From positions 248,001 to 312,000 of the forward strand of contig NZ_NSDM01000013.1 in assembly GCF_030852425.1 (NCBI RefSeq): DNA of 64,000 nt, given 5' to 3'. This DNA comes from Saccharothrix longispora. Its GTDB lineage: Bacteria > Actinomycetota > Actinomycetes > Mycobacteriales > Pseudonocardiaceae. The position numbers and the translations under genes are program-made. Position 1 is the first letter of the stretch. Each line of letters begins with the position of its first letter. The notes beneath the pieces were generated by a model. The model was given only the letters and a program-made list of their open reading frames with translations, was not told the origin of the DNA and searched no databases. Positions 16,389 through 24,180 of the stretch are shown in pieces.

Positions 16389-17090
16389 CTAGACGGGCAC
16401 GGTGACGATCTGCTCGCCGTCGAAGTTGCGCACCTCGACCGCCTGCACGTCCTCGGGCGCGATCAGCGCCGAACCGTCCAGGTTCGTGCCGTCCTTCTCC
16501 CCGGCCGAGGAGACCAGCCAGCTGCCGGCCTCCTGCCTGCTGCCGTCCTTGGCCACGACGAACAGCCGGCACTTCTCGTTCTGCGCGATGCCCGCGACGG
16601 ACGCGTTCACCCGCACCCACCCGGCGGCGGGTTTGACCTGCACGGTCATCCGCGCGCCGGTCTCCGGGTCGGTCGCCGTGCCGACCCTGGTGCCCGCGGG
16701 GGGCGCGGGCGGCTGACTGGTCTGCGCCACGCCGCCCGGGTCGGGCGCGGTGCCCCGGCCGACCGCGAAACCGCCGCCGAGCACGACCGCGGCCACGGCC
16801 GCCGCCGCCAGGCCCAGGCCGACCCGGCGCCGCCGCACCTGGCCGCCGCGTTCGGCCCGCACCTGCCGCAGCGTCCGCTGGAGCAGCAGGTCACCGCCCT
16901 CGGGCGGCCCGTCGAGCAGGGCCTCGGGCGGCACGTCGCCCATGGCCTCCTCCATCGCGCGCAGCTCGGCCAGTTCGGCGTGGCACGGTGCGCAGGTCGC
17001 CATGTGGTCCTCCACCGCGCGCACCTCCCGCTCGTCGAGCGCGCCCAGCACGTAGGCGCCGAGCAGTTGTGGAACGTGGTTCGTGGTCAT
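16389..17090 (-). CDS. Membrane anti-sigma factor with zinc-finger anti-sigma domain (RskA/RslA type)
   Basis: A 233-residue protein. The N-terminal anti-sigma domain has the H-x3-C-x2-C motif (His29, Cys33, Cys36; HMATCAPCH). A transmembrane helix follows at about residues 91-110 (VGLGLAAAAVAAVVLGGGFAVG), then an extracytoplasmic RskA-type C-terminal domain. It should sequester the ECF sigma factor encoded just upstream at the membrane. The ATG at 17090 overlaps the sigma stop by 4 bp (ATGA). A paralogue that keeps only the membrane and outer parts is encoded at 18725-19177. Confidence 0.93.
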   Translation of the reverse strand: MTTNHVPQLLGAYVLGALDEREVRAVEDHMATCAPCHAELAELRAMEEAMGDVPPEALLDGPPEGGDLLLQRTLRQVRAERGGQVRRRRVGLGLAAAAVAAVVLGGGFAVGRGTAPDPGGVAQTSQPPAPPAGTRVGTATDPETGARMTVQVKPAAGWVRVNASVAGIAQNEKCRLFVVAKDGSRQEAGSWLVSSAGEKDGTNLDGSALIAPEDVQAVEVRNFDGEQIVTVPV

Positions 17091-17638
17091 CCGGCCACCC
17101 CCTTCAGCGCGACCTGTTGTCCGACGAACGTCTCTCTCAGGGCTCTCAGCGCGTAGTGCGATCTCGATTTCACCGTTCCGGGCGGCACGCCGAGCGCCTC
17201 GGCCGCCTCGGTCACGCTGCGGCCGCGGAAGTAGATCTCCATCAGCACGTCGCGGTGGTCGGGTGACAGCCTGTCCAGCGCTTCGAGCACCACCATGGAG
17301 TCCACCACGGAATCGGCGTGGTCGCGCTGGACGGGTTGCGCCGTCGGCGTCTCGGCCACCTCCTGGGGCCGGGCGGCCCTGGCCCTGATCCGGTCGGTGA
17401 CGATGTTGCGCGTCACGGTGAGCAGCCAGCCGCGGACCGAACCCTTGCCGTTGACCAGGGCGTCCGGGTGCCGCCAGGCGCGCACGAGGGTTTCCTGGAC
17501 GACGTCCTCGGCGGCCGCCCGGTCCCCCGTCAGGCGCGTCGCGTACGCGAGCAGCGCCCGACCGTGCTCGTCGTACAGGGACCTGATCAGCGCCTCGTCG
17601 GCCGCGGCCTCCCGTTTCCGGGACCACAGAGCCGCCAT
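17087..17638 (-). CDS. ECF-family RNA polymerase sigma factor (SigL/SigK-like)
   Basis: A 183-residue sigma factor. Region 2 spans about residues 20-90 (LIRSLYDEHGRALLAYATRL, AAEDVVQETLVRAWRHPD, RGWLLTVTRNIVTDRIRAR) and region 4 about 120-170 (LSPDHRDVLMEIYFRGRSV, ALGVPPGTVKSRSHYALRAL). The ATG at 17638 follows GAGAGGAG. The promoter TGAACC-N16-CGTGTC directly upstream matches the consensus reported for mycobacterial SigL and suggests autoregulation. A second copy of the site precedes the truncated anti-sigma gene at 18725-19177. Confidence 0.94.
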   Translation of the reverse strand: MAALWSRKREAAADEALIRSLYDEHGRALLAYATRLTGDRAAAEDVVQETLVRAWRHPDALVNGKGSVRGWLLTVTRNIVTDRIRARAARPQEVAETPTAQPVQRDHADSVVDSMVVLEALDRLSPDHRDVLMEIYFRGRSVTEAAEALGVPPGTVKSRSHYALRALRETFVGQQVALKGVAG

Positions 17639-17670
17639 CCACCCACTCCTCTCGTCTTCCCCGTCGACAC

Positions 17671-17698
17671 GGACACGGACCCGGGGTGGATTCGGTTC
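17671..17698 (-). promoter_or_regulatory. ECF-type promoter of the sigma/anti-sigma operon
   Basis: Minus strand: TGAACC (17693-17698), 16-bp spacer, CGTGTC (17671-17676), about 33 bp before the sigma ATG. Confidence 0.75.
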
Positions 17699-17716
17699 AA
17701 CGGTGGCGGGGGTTTT

Positions 17717-18625
17717 CTACGAGCAGGTCTCTCCCGCGTTGAGGCAGGTCACGACCCGGTCCATCAGCGCGGCCGGCATGGCGTTGACGAACATGGCGTG
17801 GTCGGTCCGCGGGTCGCGGACCTGCTCGGGGAAGCTGTCGATCGCGAACGGCCGGCCCGCGGGCACGTCGTAGGCGACGCGGACGCGCAGCTCCGGCACC
17901 GGGAACGTGCCGGGCCGGCACACCCCGTTCGAGCCGGGGAAGTCGAGGTGCGCGCGGTGGCTGGGGCTGTCGGTGTTGCGGCCGTCCCAGCAGCCGGGGA
18001 ACTCGAAGGTGCGCAGGACCCGGCTGCCGGGGGCGCACCCCGGGTAGCGGTCGGTGTGCCGGTCCTCGAAGCCGGTGCAGCTCCACCGGGCGTTGCCGCG
18101 GCCGCTGCTCAGCGCCGCGGGGTCGCCGGTGATGGCGCGCAGGAACGGCGGCATCGCCACGACCTTGCTGACGGGGTTGCCGGTGAACGTGATCACGACG
18201 CTCTCCGGGGGCACGACCTCGCCGGTGTTGCCGTGCGCGCCGCCGCCCCGCGCGTGCGCGTCGTGGCCGGTGGTGTCGGTGAGCCGCAGCACCGGCCAGT
18301 AGTAGGTGGACCGGTCGCCCGAGGGGCACGAGGTGGCGCCCGCGGCGAGGGACTCGTCGGTGGAGTGCGCGTCGGTGGTGAGGTTGCCGACGTACTCGTG
18401 GGTGTGGTGCGCGCCGAACGGTTGGCCGGGGGCGCTGACCACGTTGTCCGCGTTGAGGTGGCGTTCCCCGTTGCGCCCGCAGTCCAGGGTGAACGTGCCG
18501 GTGGAGGCGTCCCGGGTGGTGGTGACCTGCTCGTGGACCACCGGTACCTCGTCGATGGGCACGGTGCGGCCGTCCGCGCAGCCCGCCGCCAGCACGAGGA
18601 CGACGAGCGGGGGTGACCACCTCAC
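17717..18625 (-). CDS. Secreted DUF1996-domain lipoprotein
   Basis: A 302-residue protein with a short signal peptide ending in the lipobox VLAAGC. The rest is a DUF1996 domain: PFGAHHTHEYVGN, STYYWPVLR, WSCTGFEDRH, FPGCWDGRNTDSPSHRAH and a C-terminal DHAMFVNAMPA. The domain occurs in secreted actinobacterial and fungal proteins of unknown function; its many His/Asp/Cys residues suggest metal or disulfide content. It lies 99 bp downstream of the truncated anti-sigma gene and may be cotranscribed with it from the ECF promoter at 19301-19328. The start is GTG at 18625. Confidence 0.87.
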   Translation of the reverse strand: MRWSPPLVVLVLAAGCADGRTVPIDEVPVVHEQVTTTRDASTGTFTLDCGRNGERHLNADNVVSAPGQPFGAHHTHEYVGNLTTDAHSTDESLAAGATSCPSGDRSTYYWPVLRLTDTTGHDAHARGGGAHGNTGEVVPPESVVITFTGNPVSKVVAMPPFLRAITGDPAALSSGRGNARWSCTGFEDRHTDRYPGCAPGSRVLRTFEFPGCWDGRNTDSPSHRAHLDFPGSNGVCRPGTFPVPELRVRVAYDVPAGRPFAIDSFPEQVRDPRTDHAMFVNAMPAALMDRVVTCLNAGETCS

Positions 18626-18724
18626 GGGACCAGCTTATGGGTGTCCGGCCGGCCGACGGCCGTGCGGGCAGCCGAATCCGGCGCCCGCCGGCCGGGTGGA
18701 GGCGGGCGCGCGGGGCGCGGCGGT

Positions 18725-19177
18725 TCACCTCGCGGTGGCGGTGACCAGGGTCCGGCCGTCGGTGGTGACGACGCTGACGGCGGCCAGGTCGCGCGGGTCG
18801 ACCACCACGGCCCCGGCGAGGGAGGTGTCCTCGCCGCGGGAGGCGACCCAGCCGCCGGCGAGGTAGCGCCTGCCGGCGGTGTCGGTGACGACGAGTTCGC
18901 ACCTCTGGCCCGGGTCGATGCCGTCCAGGTCGGCGCGCAGCCGCAACCAGCCGTCGGCGGGCGTGGCGGTGACGGTCATCCGGACCCCGTCCGCCGCGGT
19001 GGCGACCAGGACCCGTTCCCCCGGCACGCTGTGCTGGCCGAGGTAGACGCCGCCGGCGAGCACCGCGGCGGCGAGCGTGGTGCCCACCGCCGCGGCGACA
19101 CCGCCGCGGCGCCGGTGGTCGCGCACCCGTTCGGCGCGGACCCGGCGCAGCGTGCGGTCCAGGATCGGATCGTGCAT
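18725..19177 (-). CDS. Anti-sigma-like membrane protein lacking the sigma-binding zinc domain
   Basis: A 150-residue protein that aligns by eye with residues about 70-233 of the anti-sigma factor at 16389-17090. Shared features are RTLRRVRAER before the membrane helix, the Ala/Gly/Val-rich helix, RMTVTATPADGWLRL after it, then a Cys-containing strand and a similar ending. The H-x3-C-x2-C anti-sigma domain is absent. It therefore cannot bind sigma in the usual way but could compete for the same periplasmic ligand, partner or protease. ATG 19177 has GAGAGAAC upstream. An ECF-type promoter matching that of the sigma operon lies upstream. Confidence 0.82.
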   Translation of the reverse strand: MHDPILDRTLRRVRAERVRDHRRRGGVAAAVGTTLAAAVLAGGVYLGQHSVPGERVLVATAADGVRMTVTATPADGWLRLRADLDGIDPGQRCELVVTDTAGRRYLAGGWVASRGEDTSLAGAVVVDPRDLAAVSVVTTDGRTLVTATAR

Positions 19178-19300
19178 GTTCTCTCGTTCGGCTAGTGCCG
19201 CCCGGGACGTGCTCCGAGCGGCGACGGGTTGCGGCGGGTGTGCCGGGTGCGGCGGGGGTGGTGCATCGGCGGGACCTCTCGTGAACGGCGGAACACCCTG

Positions 19301-19328
19301 CACACGCGCCGGTCGCGAGTTCGGTTCA
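19301..19328 (-). promoter_or_regulatory. ECF-type promoter upstream of the truncated anti-sigma gene
   Basis: Minus strand: TGAACC (19323-19328), 16-bp spacer, CGTGTG (19301-19306). It has the same spacing and nearly the same -10 as the site at 17671-17698. The leader to the ATG at 19177 is about 115 nt. Confidence 0.7.
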
Positions 19329-19388
19329 CATCGCGGGCGGTGTTCTTCGGCGGCCCCGCGGACCGGGCGGCACGGGCGGCCTGTCCCG

Positions 19389-21134
19389 TCAGGCGTACAG
19401 GCCCTCGTAGCGCGGCCCGTGGGCGGTGTGCACGACCGTGCGCTTGACCTTGAGCGTCGGCGTCAGCTCGCCCTCGTCCTGGGAGAGGTCGCGGTCCAGG
19501 ACGGTGAAGCGCTTGACCTGGGAGGCGGTGGAGAAGTGCGCGTTGGCCTCGTCCACGACCCCCTGGAGCAGGGCGTGCACCTCCGGGGTCCGCGCCAGGG
19601 TCGGCAGGTCGGTGGGCAGGCCCCGGTCCCGCGCCCACGGCACGATCTCGTCCTCGTCCAGGGTGAGCAGGGCGACGAGGTAGGGCTTGGTGTCGCCGTA
19701 GACCACGGCGTGCGAGACCCAGCGGGACTGGCGCAGCTGGTTCTCCACGTTGGCGGGCGCGATGTTCTTGCCGCCCGCGGTGATGATGATGTCCTTCTTG
19801 CGGCCGGTGATGGTGACGAAGCCGTCCTCGTCCACCTCGCCCAGGTCGCCGGTGTGCAGCCAGCCGTCGGTCAGCACCTCGGCGGTGGCGGCCGGGTTGT
19901 TCCAGTAGCCGGCGAAGACGTGCGGCCCCCGCATGAGGATCTCGCCGTCGTCGGCGATCCTGAGCTCCAGCCCGGCCATGCCGTACGTGCCGACGGAGCC
20001 CAGGCGGTGGTGGGCGAGGGTGTTGACGGTGCCCACGCCGGTCGACTCGCTCATGCCGTAGCCCTCCAGGACGGGCACGCCGGCGGCGGTGAAGAACTCC
20101 AGCACCTCCACCGAGATCGGCGCGGCGCCCGAGAGGGCCTGGCGCAGCCTGCCGCCGAACACCGCGCGGACGCGGGCGAACACCGGGTCGACCCGCTCGA
20201 ACGCGGCGGCCAGGTCGGGCGGCAGCGGCTGCCCGGCGGCCTGGAGCTCCCGCACCGCCAGGCCGACCCGCACCGCTTGGCGCAGCTGGTCCTCCGGCAC
20301 GCCCGCGGTGGCGACGGAGTGGATCTTCTCGAAGATCCGCGGCACGGACGGCAGGAACGTGGGCCGCACCTGCGCCAGCTCCGGCACCACCGTGGCGGTG
20401 TCGCCGCCGAAGAACGCGAGCGTGCTGCCCGTGTGGAGCGCCGAGAGCGCCACGATCTGCGCGAACACGTGCGCCAGCGGCAGGAACAGGTACACGACGT
20501 CCTCGGGCAGCGTGTAGGACAGCTCCTCGGTGAGCCGGCACATCGTGAGCCAGTTGCGGCTGGTCAGCACGCAACCCTTGGGCGGGCCGGTGGTGCCCGA
20601 GGTGTAGATGACCAGCGTCGGGTCGTCGGGGCGCACCGCGGCGCGGCGGTCGTCCAGCTCGCCCGGCAGGGGGGACGTGCGGCCCCGCGAGCGCAGGTCG
20701 GCCAGCCCGCCGTCCCCGACGACCAGCACGTCGCGCAGGTCGGGCACCCGGTCGCGGACCGAGTCGACCTTGGCGCGCTGGGCGTGGTCCTCGGCGACGA
20801 GCAGCACCGCGCCGGAGTCGGCGATGATCCACGCGCACTCCTCGGGCGCGCTGGACGGGTAGATCGGCACCACGACGCCGCCCGCCGCGAGCACCGCCAA
20901 CTCGACCGCCAGCCACTCGGTGCTGGTCCGCCCCAGCACGCACACCCGGTCACCCGGCCGGACACCCAGGTGCACGAGCCCCGACGCCAGCTCCAGCACC
21001 TCCTCGGCGACCTCGGTGAACGTGACGTCGTGCCACGCGTCGCCGCGCCGGTGGCGCCACGCCACGCGGTCGTCGTGCCGGTGGGCGGCGACGAAGGGCA
21101 GGTCGGCGACGACGCGCGCCGCGGGTGCGGTCAT
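19389..21134 (-). CDS. Long-chain acyl-CoA synthetase (AMP-binding) family protein
   Basis: A 581-residue adenylate-forming enzyme of the FACS branch. The P-loop-like LVIYTSGTTGPPKGCVLT is at about residues 180-197. GYGMSESTG and the TGDLGEVDEDGFVTITGRKKD hinge follow, and TLKVKR near the C-terminus contains the adenylation lysine. It activates a fatty acid to acyl-AMP then acyl-CoA. The ATG at 21134 has GAGGAG 8 nt upstream. The molybdopterin oxidoreductase gene ends 76 bp upstream on the same strand, so they may be cotranscribed. A second synthetase of this type is at 35858-37741. Confidence 0.95.
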   Translation of the reverse strand: MTAPAARVVADLPFVAAHRHDDRVAWRHRRGDAWHDVTFTEVAEEVLELASGLVHLGVRPGDRVCVLGRTSTEWLAVELAVLAAGGVVVPIYPSSAPEECAWIIADSGAVLLVAEDHAQRAKVDSVRDRVPDLRDVLVVGDGGLADLRSRGRTSPLPGELDDRRAAVRPDDPTLVIYTSGTTGPPKGCVLTSRNWLTMCRLTEELSYTLPEDVVYLFLPLAHVFAQIVALSALHTGSTLAFFGGDTATVVPELAQVRPTFLPSVPRIFEKIHSVATAGVPEDQLRQAVRVGLAVRELQAAGQPLPPDLAAAFERVDPVFARVRAVFGGRLRQALSGAAPISVEVLEFFTAAGVPVLEGYGMSESTGVGTVNTLAHHRLGSVGTYGMAGLELRIADDGEILMRGPHVFAGYWNNPAATAEVLTDGWLHTGDLGEVDEDGFVTITGRKKDIIITAGGKNIAPANVENQLRQSRWVSHAVVYGDTKPYLVALLTLDEDEIVPWARDRGLPTDLPTLARTPEVHALLQGVVDEANAHFSTASQVKRFTVLDRDLSQDEGELTPTLKVKRTVVHTAHGPRYEGLYA

Positions 21135-21210
21135 GGCGGTGCTCCTCACTGGGGTGATCACTGGGCTGGTCGCTGGCCGCTGGGCGGTGTCGGTCACCGG
21201 GCGGTGTCGG

Positions 21211-23328
21211 TCACCGGGCGGCGGGCTGGACGCGCACCCGGACTCCGTTGAGCACCGCGGTGCCGGACAGCGGGTCCAGGGCGAGGTCGTCGGTGAGCCG
21301 GTTGACGTTCACGCCGGGGTGCGCGGCGGCCACGGCGAGGCGGGTGCCGGGCCGGTCGTGGCCCCAGCCGTGCGGCAGGCTCACCACGCCCTCGGCCATG
21401 TCGGCGCTCACCTCGACGGTGGCCTCGACCTCGCCGACGCGGGAGGTGACGCGGGCCGTGCCGCCGTCGACGAGGCCGAGTTCGCGCGCGTCGGCGGGGT
21501 TCACCAACAGCGTGCACAGGCGGCCCCTCACCAGGGCGGGCACGTTGTGCAGCCACGAGTTGTTGGTCCGCAGGTGGCGGCGGCCGACGAGGAGCAGGCC
21601 GTCGCGGGGTTCGGCGGCGAGGGCGGCGAGGACGCGGGGCACGTCGTCGGCGATGGGCCTCGGGCACAGCTCGATCCGTCCGGAGGGGGTGCGCAGGACT
21701 TCGGGCAGGCGGCTGGTGAGCGGGCCGAGGTCGAGGCCGTGCGGGTGGGCGAGCAGCTCCTCGACCGACAGCCCGTGGACGCCCTCGCGCAGGCGTGCGT
21801 CGAGCAGCTGCTCGTCCCGGGTGAGGTCCGCCGACGGGTCGGTGCCGGCGAGGGCGTCGAGGTCGGCGTCCGGGCCCAGGCCGGCGGCGATGGCGGTGAG
21901 CCGCAGCAGGATCTCGCCCTCGTCGAGCGCGCCGTCGGCGAGGGGCACGGCGGGCCGCGAGTACTTGGCGACGTTGCGCACGGCGAACGACAGGAACGCC
22001 AGGTCGTAGTGGGCGCGTTGGCCCGGCGGCGGTGGCGGCAGCACGACGTCGGCGTGCCGGGTCGTCTCGTTGAGGTACGGGTCGACCGAGACGACGAGGT
22101 CCAGGCCCGCCAGGGCCGCGTCGAGGCGGTCGGAGTTCGGGGCGGACAGCGCCGGGTTGCCCGCGACCGTGATCAGCGCCCGCACCCGGCCGGGGCCGGG
22201 CGTCCCGATCTCGTCGGCGAGGGTGGCGACGGGGAACTCGCCCGCCACCTCGGGCAGGCCGCGCACCCGGCTGCGCCACCGGCCGGTGGTGAACCCCTTG
22301 CCGGCGCCCGTGCCGCGACGGGTGTGCGCGGGCAGCGGGAACATCGCGCCGCCCGGCCGGTCCAGGTTGCCGGTGAGGACGTTGAGGACGTCCACGAGCC
22401 AGCTGGCGACCGTGCCGAACTCGACGGTGGTGGTGCCGATCCGGCCGTAGACGGCGGCCCGCGGTGCGGTGGCGAGCCGGTGCGCGAGGTCGCGCGTGAC
22501 GCGGGCCTCGACGCCGCAGCGAACGGCCACCGCCTCCGGGGTGAACGGGCGGGCCAGCTCGCGGACCTCGTCCACGCCGACCGTGTGCTCCCCCGGGTGT
22601 CCCAGGTCCACCAGGTCCGCCGCGAACAGCTCGTTGACGAGGGCGAAGAGCAGGAACACGTCGGTGCCGGGGTGGATCGGCACGTGCTGGTCGGCCGCGG
22701 CGGCGGTGCGGCTGCGGCGCGGGTCGACCACCACGAACGCCCCGCCGCGCTCGCGGAGCGCCTTGAGCCGGCCGGGCGCGTCGGGGACCGTCCACAGGCT
22801 GCCGTTGGAGGAGAACGGGTCCGCGCCGAGCAGCAGCAGGAAGTCCGTGCGGTCGACGTCCGGGACGGGGATGGTGTAGATGCCGCCGAACAGCAGGCCG
22901 CACGCCACGTGCTTGGGCATCTGGTCCACTGTGGACGCGGTGAACACGTTGCGGGTGCCCAGGGCCTTGCGCAGGCCCGGCGCGTACAGGCCGCCGGCGA
23001 GCGAGTGCACGGTCGGGTTGCCCAGGTAGAGGGCGACGGCGTCGCGGCCGTGCTCGGCGGTGATCGCGGTGAGGCGGCTGTCGACCTGGGCGAACGCCTC
23101 CCGCCACGACGCGGGCGAGAACTCGCCGTTCCGCTTGACCAGGGGCGTGCGCAGGCGGTCGGGGTCGGCGTCCAGTGCGCCCAGGGACGCGCCCTTCGGG
23201 CACAGGAACCCGCGGCTGAAGGTGTCCAGCCGGTCGCCGCGCACGGCCGTGATCCGGTCGCCGTCGATCGTCAGCTCCAGCCCGCACGTCGCCTCGCACA
23301 GCGGACAGGTGGTGTGAGCGGTGCGCAT
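21211..23328 (-). CDS. Molybdopterin-dependent oxidoreductase with N-terminal 4Fe-4S site
   Basis: A 705-residue protein of the DMSO-reductase superfamily. The N-terminal cysteines C-x2-C-x3-C and a fourth in GFLCPKGASLG bind a 4Fe-4S cluster. Molybdopterin-binding segments follow (ALYLGNPTVHSL, FLLLLGADPFSSN, FVVVDPRRSRTA), and the C-terminal dinucleotide-binding domain includes SLPHGWGHDRPGT. There is no Tat signal, so it is cytoplasmic. The substrate is unknown; formate-dehydrogenase-like and other oxidoreductases share this layout. The downstream gene is an acyl-CoA synthetase; the upstream one is a partial MDR-type protein 10 bp away. Confidence 0.93.
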   Translation of the reverse strand: MRTAHTTCPLCEATCGLELTIDGDRITAVRGDRLDTFSRGFLCPKGASLGALDADPDRLRTPLVKRNGEFSPASWREAFAQVDSRLTAITAEHGRDAVALYLGNPTVHSLAGGLYAPGLRKALGTRNVFTASTVDQMPKHVACGLLFGGIYTIPVPDVDRTDFLLLLGADPFSSNGSLWTVPDAPGRLKALRERGGAFVVVDPRRSRTAAAADQHVPIHPGTDVFLLFALVNELFAADLVDLGHPGEHTVGVDEVRELARPFTPEAVAVRCGVEARVTRDLAHRLATAPRAAVYGRIGTTTVEFGTVASWLVDVLNVLTGNLDRPGGAMFPLPAHTRRGTGAGKGFTTGRWRSRVRGLPEVAGEFPVATLADEIGTPGPGRVRALITVAGNPALSAPNSDRLDAALAGLDLVVSVDPYLNETTRHADVVLPPPPPGQRAHYDLAFLSFAVRNVAKYSRPAVPLADGALDEGEILLRLTAIAAGLGPDADLDALAGTDPSADLTRDEQLLDARLREGVHGLSVEELLAHPHGLDLGPLTSRLPEVLRTPSGRIELCPRPIADDVPRVLAALAAEPRDGLLLVGRRHLRTNNSWLHNVPALVRGRLCTLLVNPADARELGLVDGGTARVTSRVGEVEATVEVSADMAEGVVSLPHGWGHDRPGTRLAVAAAHPGVNVNRLTDDLALDPLSGTAVLNGVRVRVQPAAR

Positions 23329-23338
23329 GCGCGTCCCC

Positions 23339-23956
23339 TTAGCGGTCGTCCCGTGTGGTGCCCTGCTCCCCGGCGCGCGGCCGGAGCCGTCCCGCCGAGG
23401 TCAACCCGATCAGCTCGCTCAGCGCGGCGGCCACCATGCCCGGCCGGGCCAGGCAGTCGTCGAGGCGGAAACCCGCGACGGCGCGCGACCCGAGGCGCAC
23501 CGGGTCCACCGCGAACGGCTCACCGTGGCCGACCAGGCGACCGAACGGGGCCAGCACGGCCAGCGCGTCCTCCACCGTGCCGCCGACCACGACGTCCACC
23601 GGTCCGCCGGCGAGCAGCCGCTCGCGCACGTCGGGCGCGGACGGGTCCACCGCGGCGTCCGCGCCGAGCCGCACGGCGAGCCGCCGCCGCGCCCGGGTGG
23701 GCGCGGTGGCGATCACCCGTCCCGCGCCGAAGCCCACCGCGAGCTGCACGACCAGCGCGCCGACCGGACCGGCCGCGTCGTGCACCACCACCGACTCGCC
23801 CCGGCTCAGGTGCGCGCACGTGCGCAGCAGGTGCCAGGCCGTGACGCCGTACCGCGCCAGCACCAACGCGGCCACGTCGTCGAGGTCGACGGGCAGCGGG
23901 TGCGCGACACCGCCCACGACCAGCTCCCGCCGACCCGCGACCTCGACGACCTCCAC
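23339..23956 (-). CDS. MDR-type oxidoreductase missing most of its GroES domain
   Basis: About 205 residues resembling the NAD(P)-binding half of quinone oxidoreductases (DDVAALVLARYGVTAWHLL, VVVHDAAGPVGALVVQLAVGFGAGRVI) and its C-terminal portion. The N-terminal catalytic GroES-like domain of about 100 residues is missing; the frame closes upstream at a stop. The start is uncertain (GTG 23956, or TTG 24010 for a slightly longer form). It ends 10 bp before the molybdopterin oxidoreductase gene, suggesting a shared transcript. It could be a remnant or a specialised single-domain partner. Confidence 0.6.
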   Translation of the reverse strand: MEVVEVAGRRELVVGGVAHPLPVDLDDVAALVLARYGVTAWHLLRTCAHLSRGESVVVHDAAGPVGALVVQLAVGFGAGRVIATAPTRARRRLAVRLGADAAVDPSAPDVRERLLAGGPVDVVVGGTVEDALAVLAPFGRLVGHGEPFAVDPVRLGSRAVAGFRLDDCLARPGMVAAALSELIGLTSAGRLRPRAGEQGTTRDDR

Positions 23957-24017
23957 ACCCCCAACCAACCCCGCCCGCCCCCACCCGGCTAAGTCGGGAC
24001 ACCACAACAACTAAGCC

Positions 24018-24180
24018 GCGAGTCGTAAACCCCGCCCGCGCGAGTCGTACGTCCAAGCCGGGCGAGTCGTACGTCCAGGCCCAGCAAGCCGCGCACTCGC
24101 GAGTAGGAACTCGTGAGGCGCGAACTTACGACTCGCGCGGCCTGGGTTTACGATTCGCGCGGCCTGGGTTTACGACTCGC
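24018..24180. repeat. Cluster of GCGAGTCGTA repeats in both orientations
   Basis: GCGAGTCGTA occurs at 24018, 24040 and 24062; its reverse complement TACGACTCGC occurs at 24127 and 24171, and as TACGATTCGC at 24149. The last three belong to near-identical 22-bp units (24137-24158 and 24159-24180) containing CGGCCTGGGTTTACGA. The final unit overlaps the stop and last codons of the LAL regulator. The inverted halves could fold into a large hairpin. Not CRISPR: spacers are too short and orientation changes. Confidence 0.85.

Noticed and set aside
20920-23844. 974-codon plus-strand open frame
   Set aside because: Shadow of the molybdopterin oxidoreductase and synthetase genes on the minus strand; no domain and no ribosome-binding site.
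24018-24180. Possible CRISPR array
   Set aside because: Spacers are about 12 bp, repeats are 10-22 bp, and orientation flips within the cluster; no cas genes are nearby.
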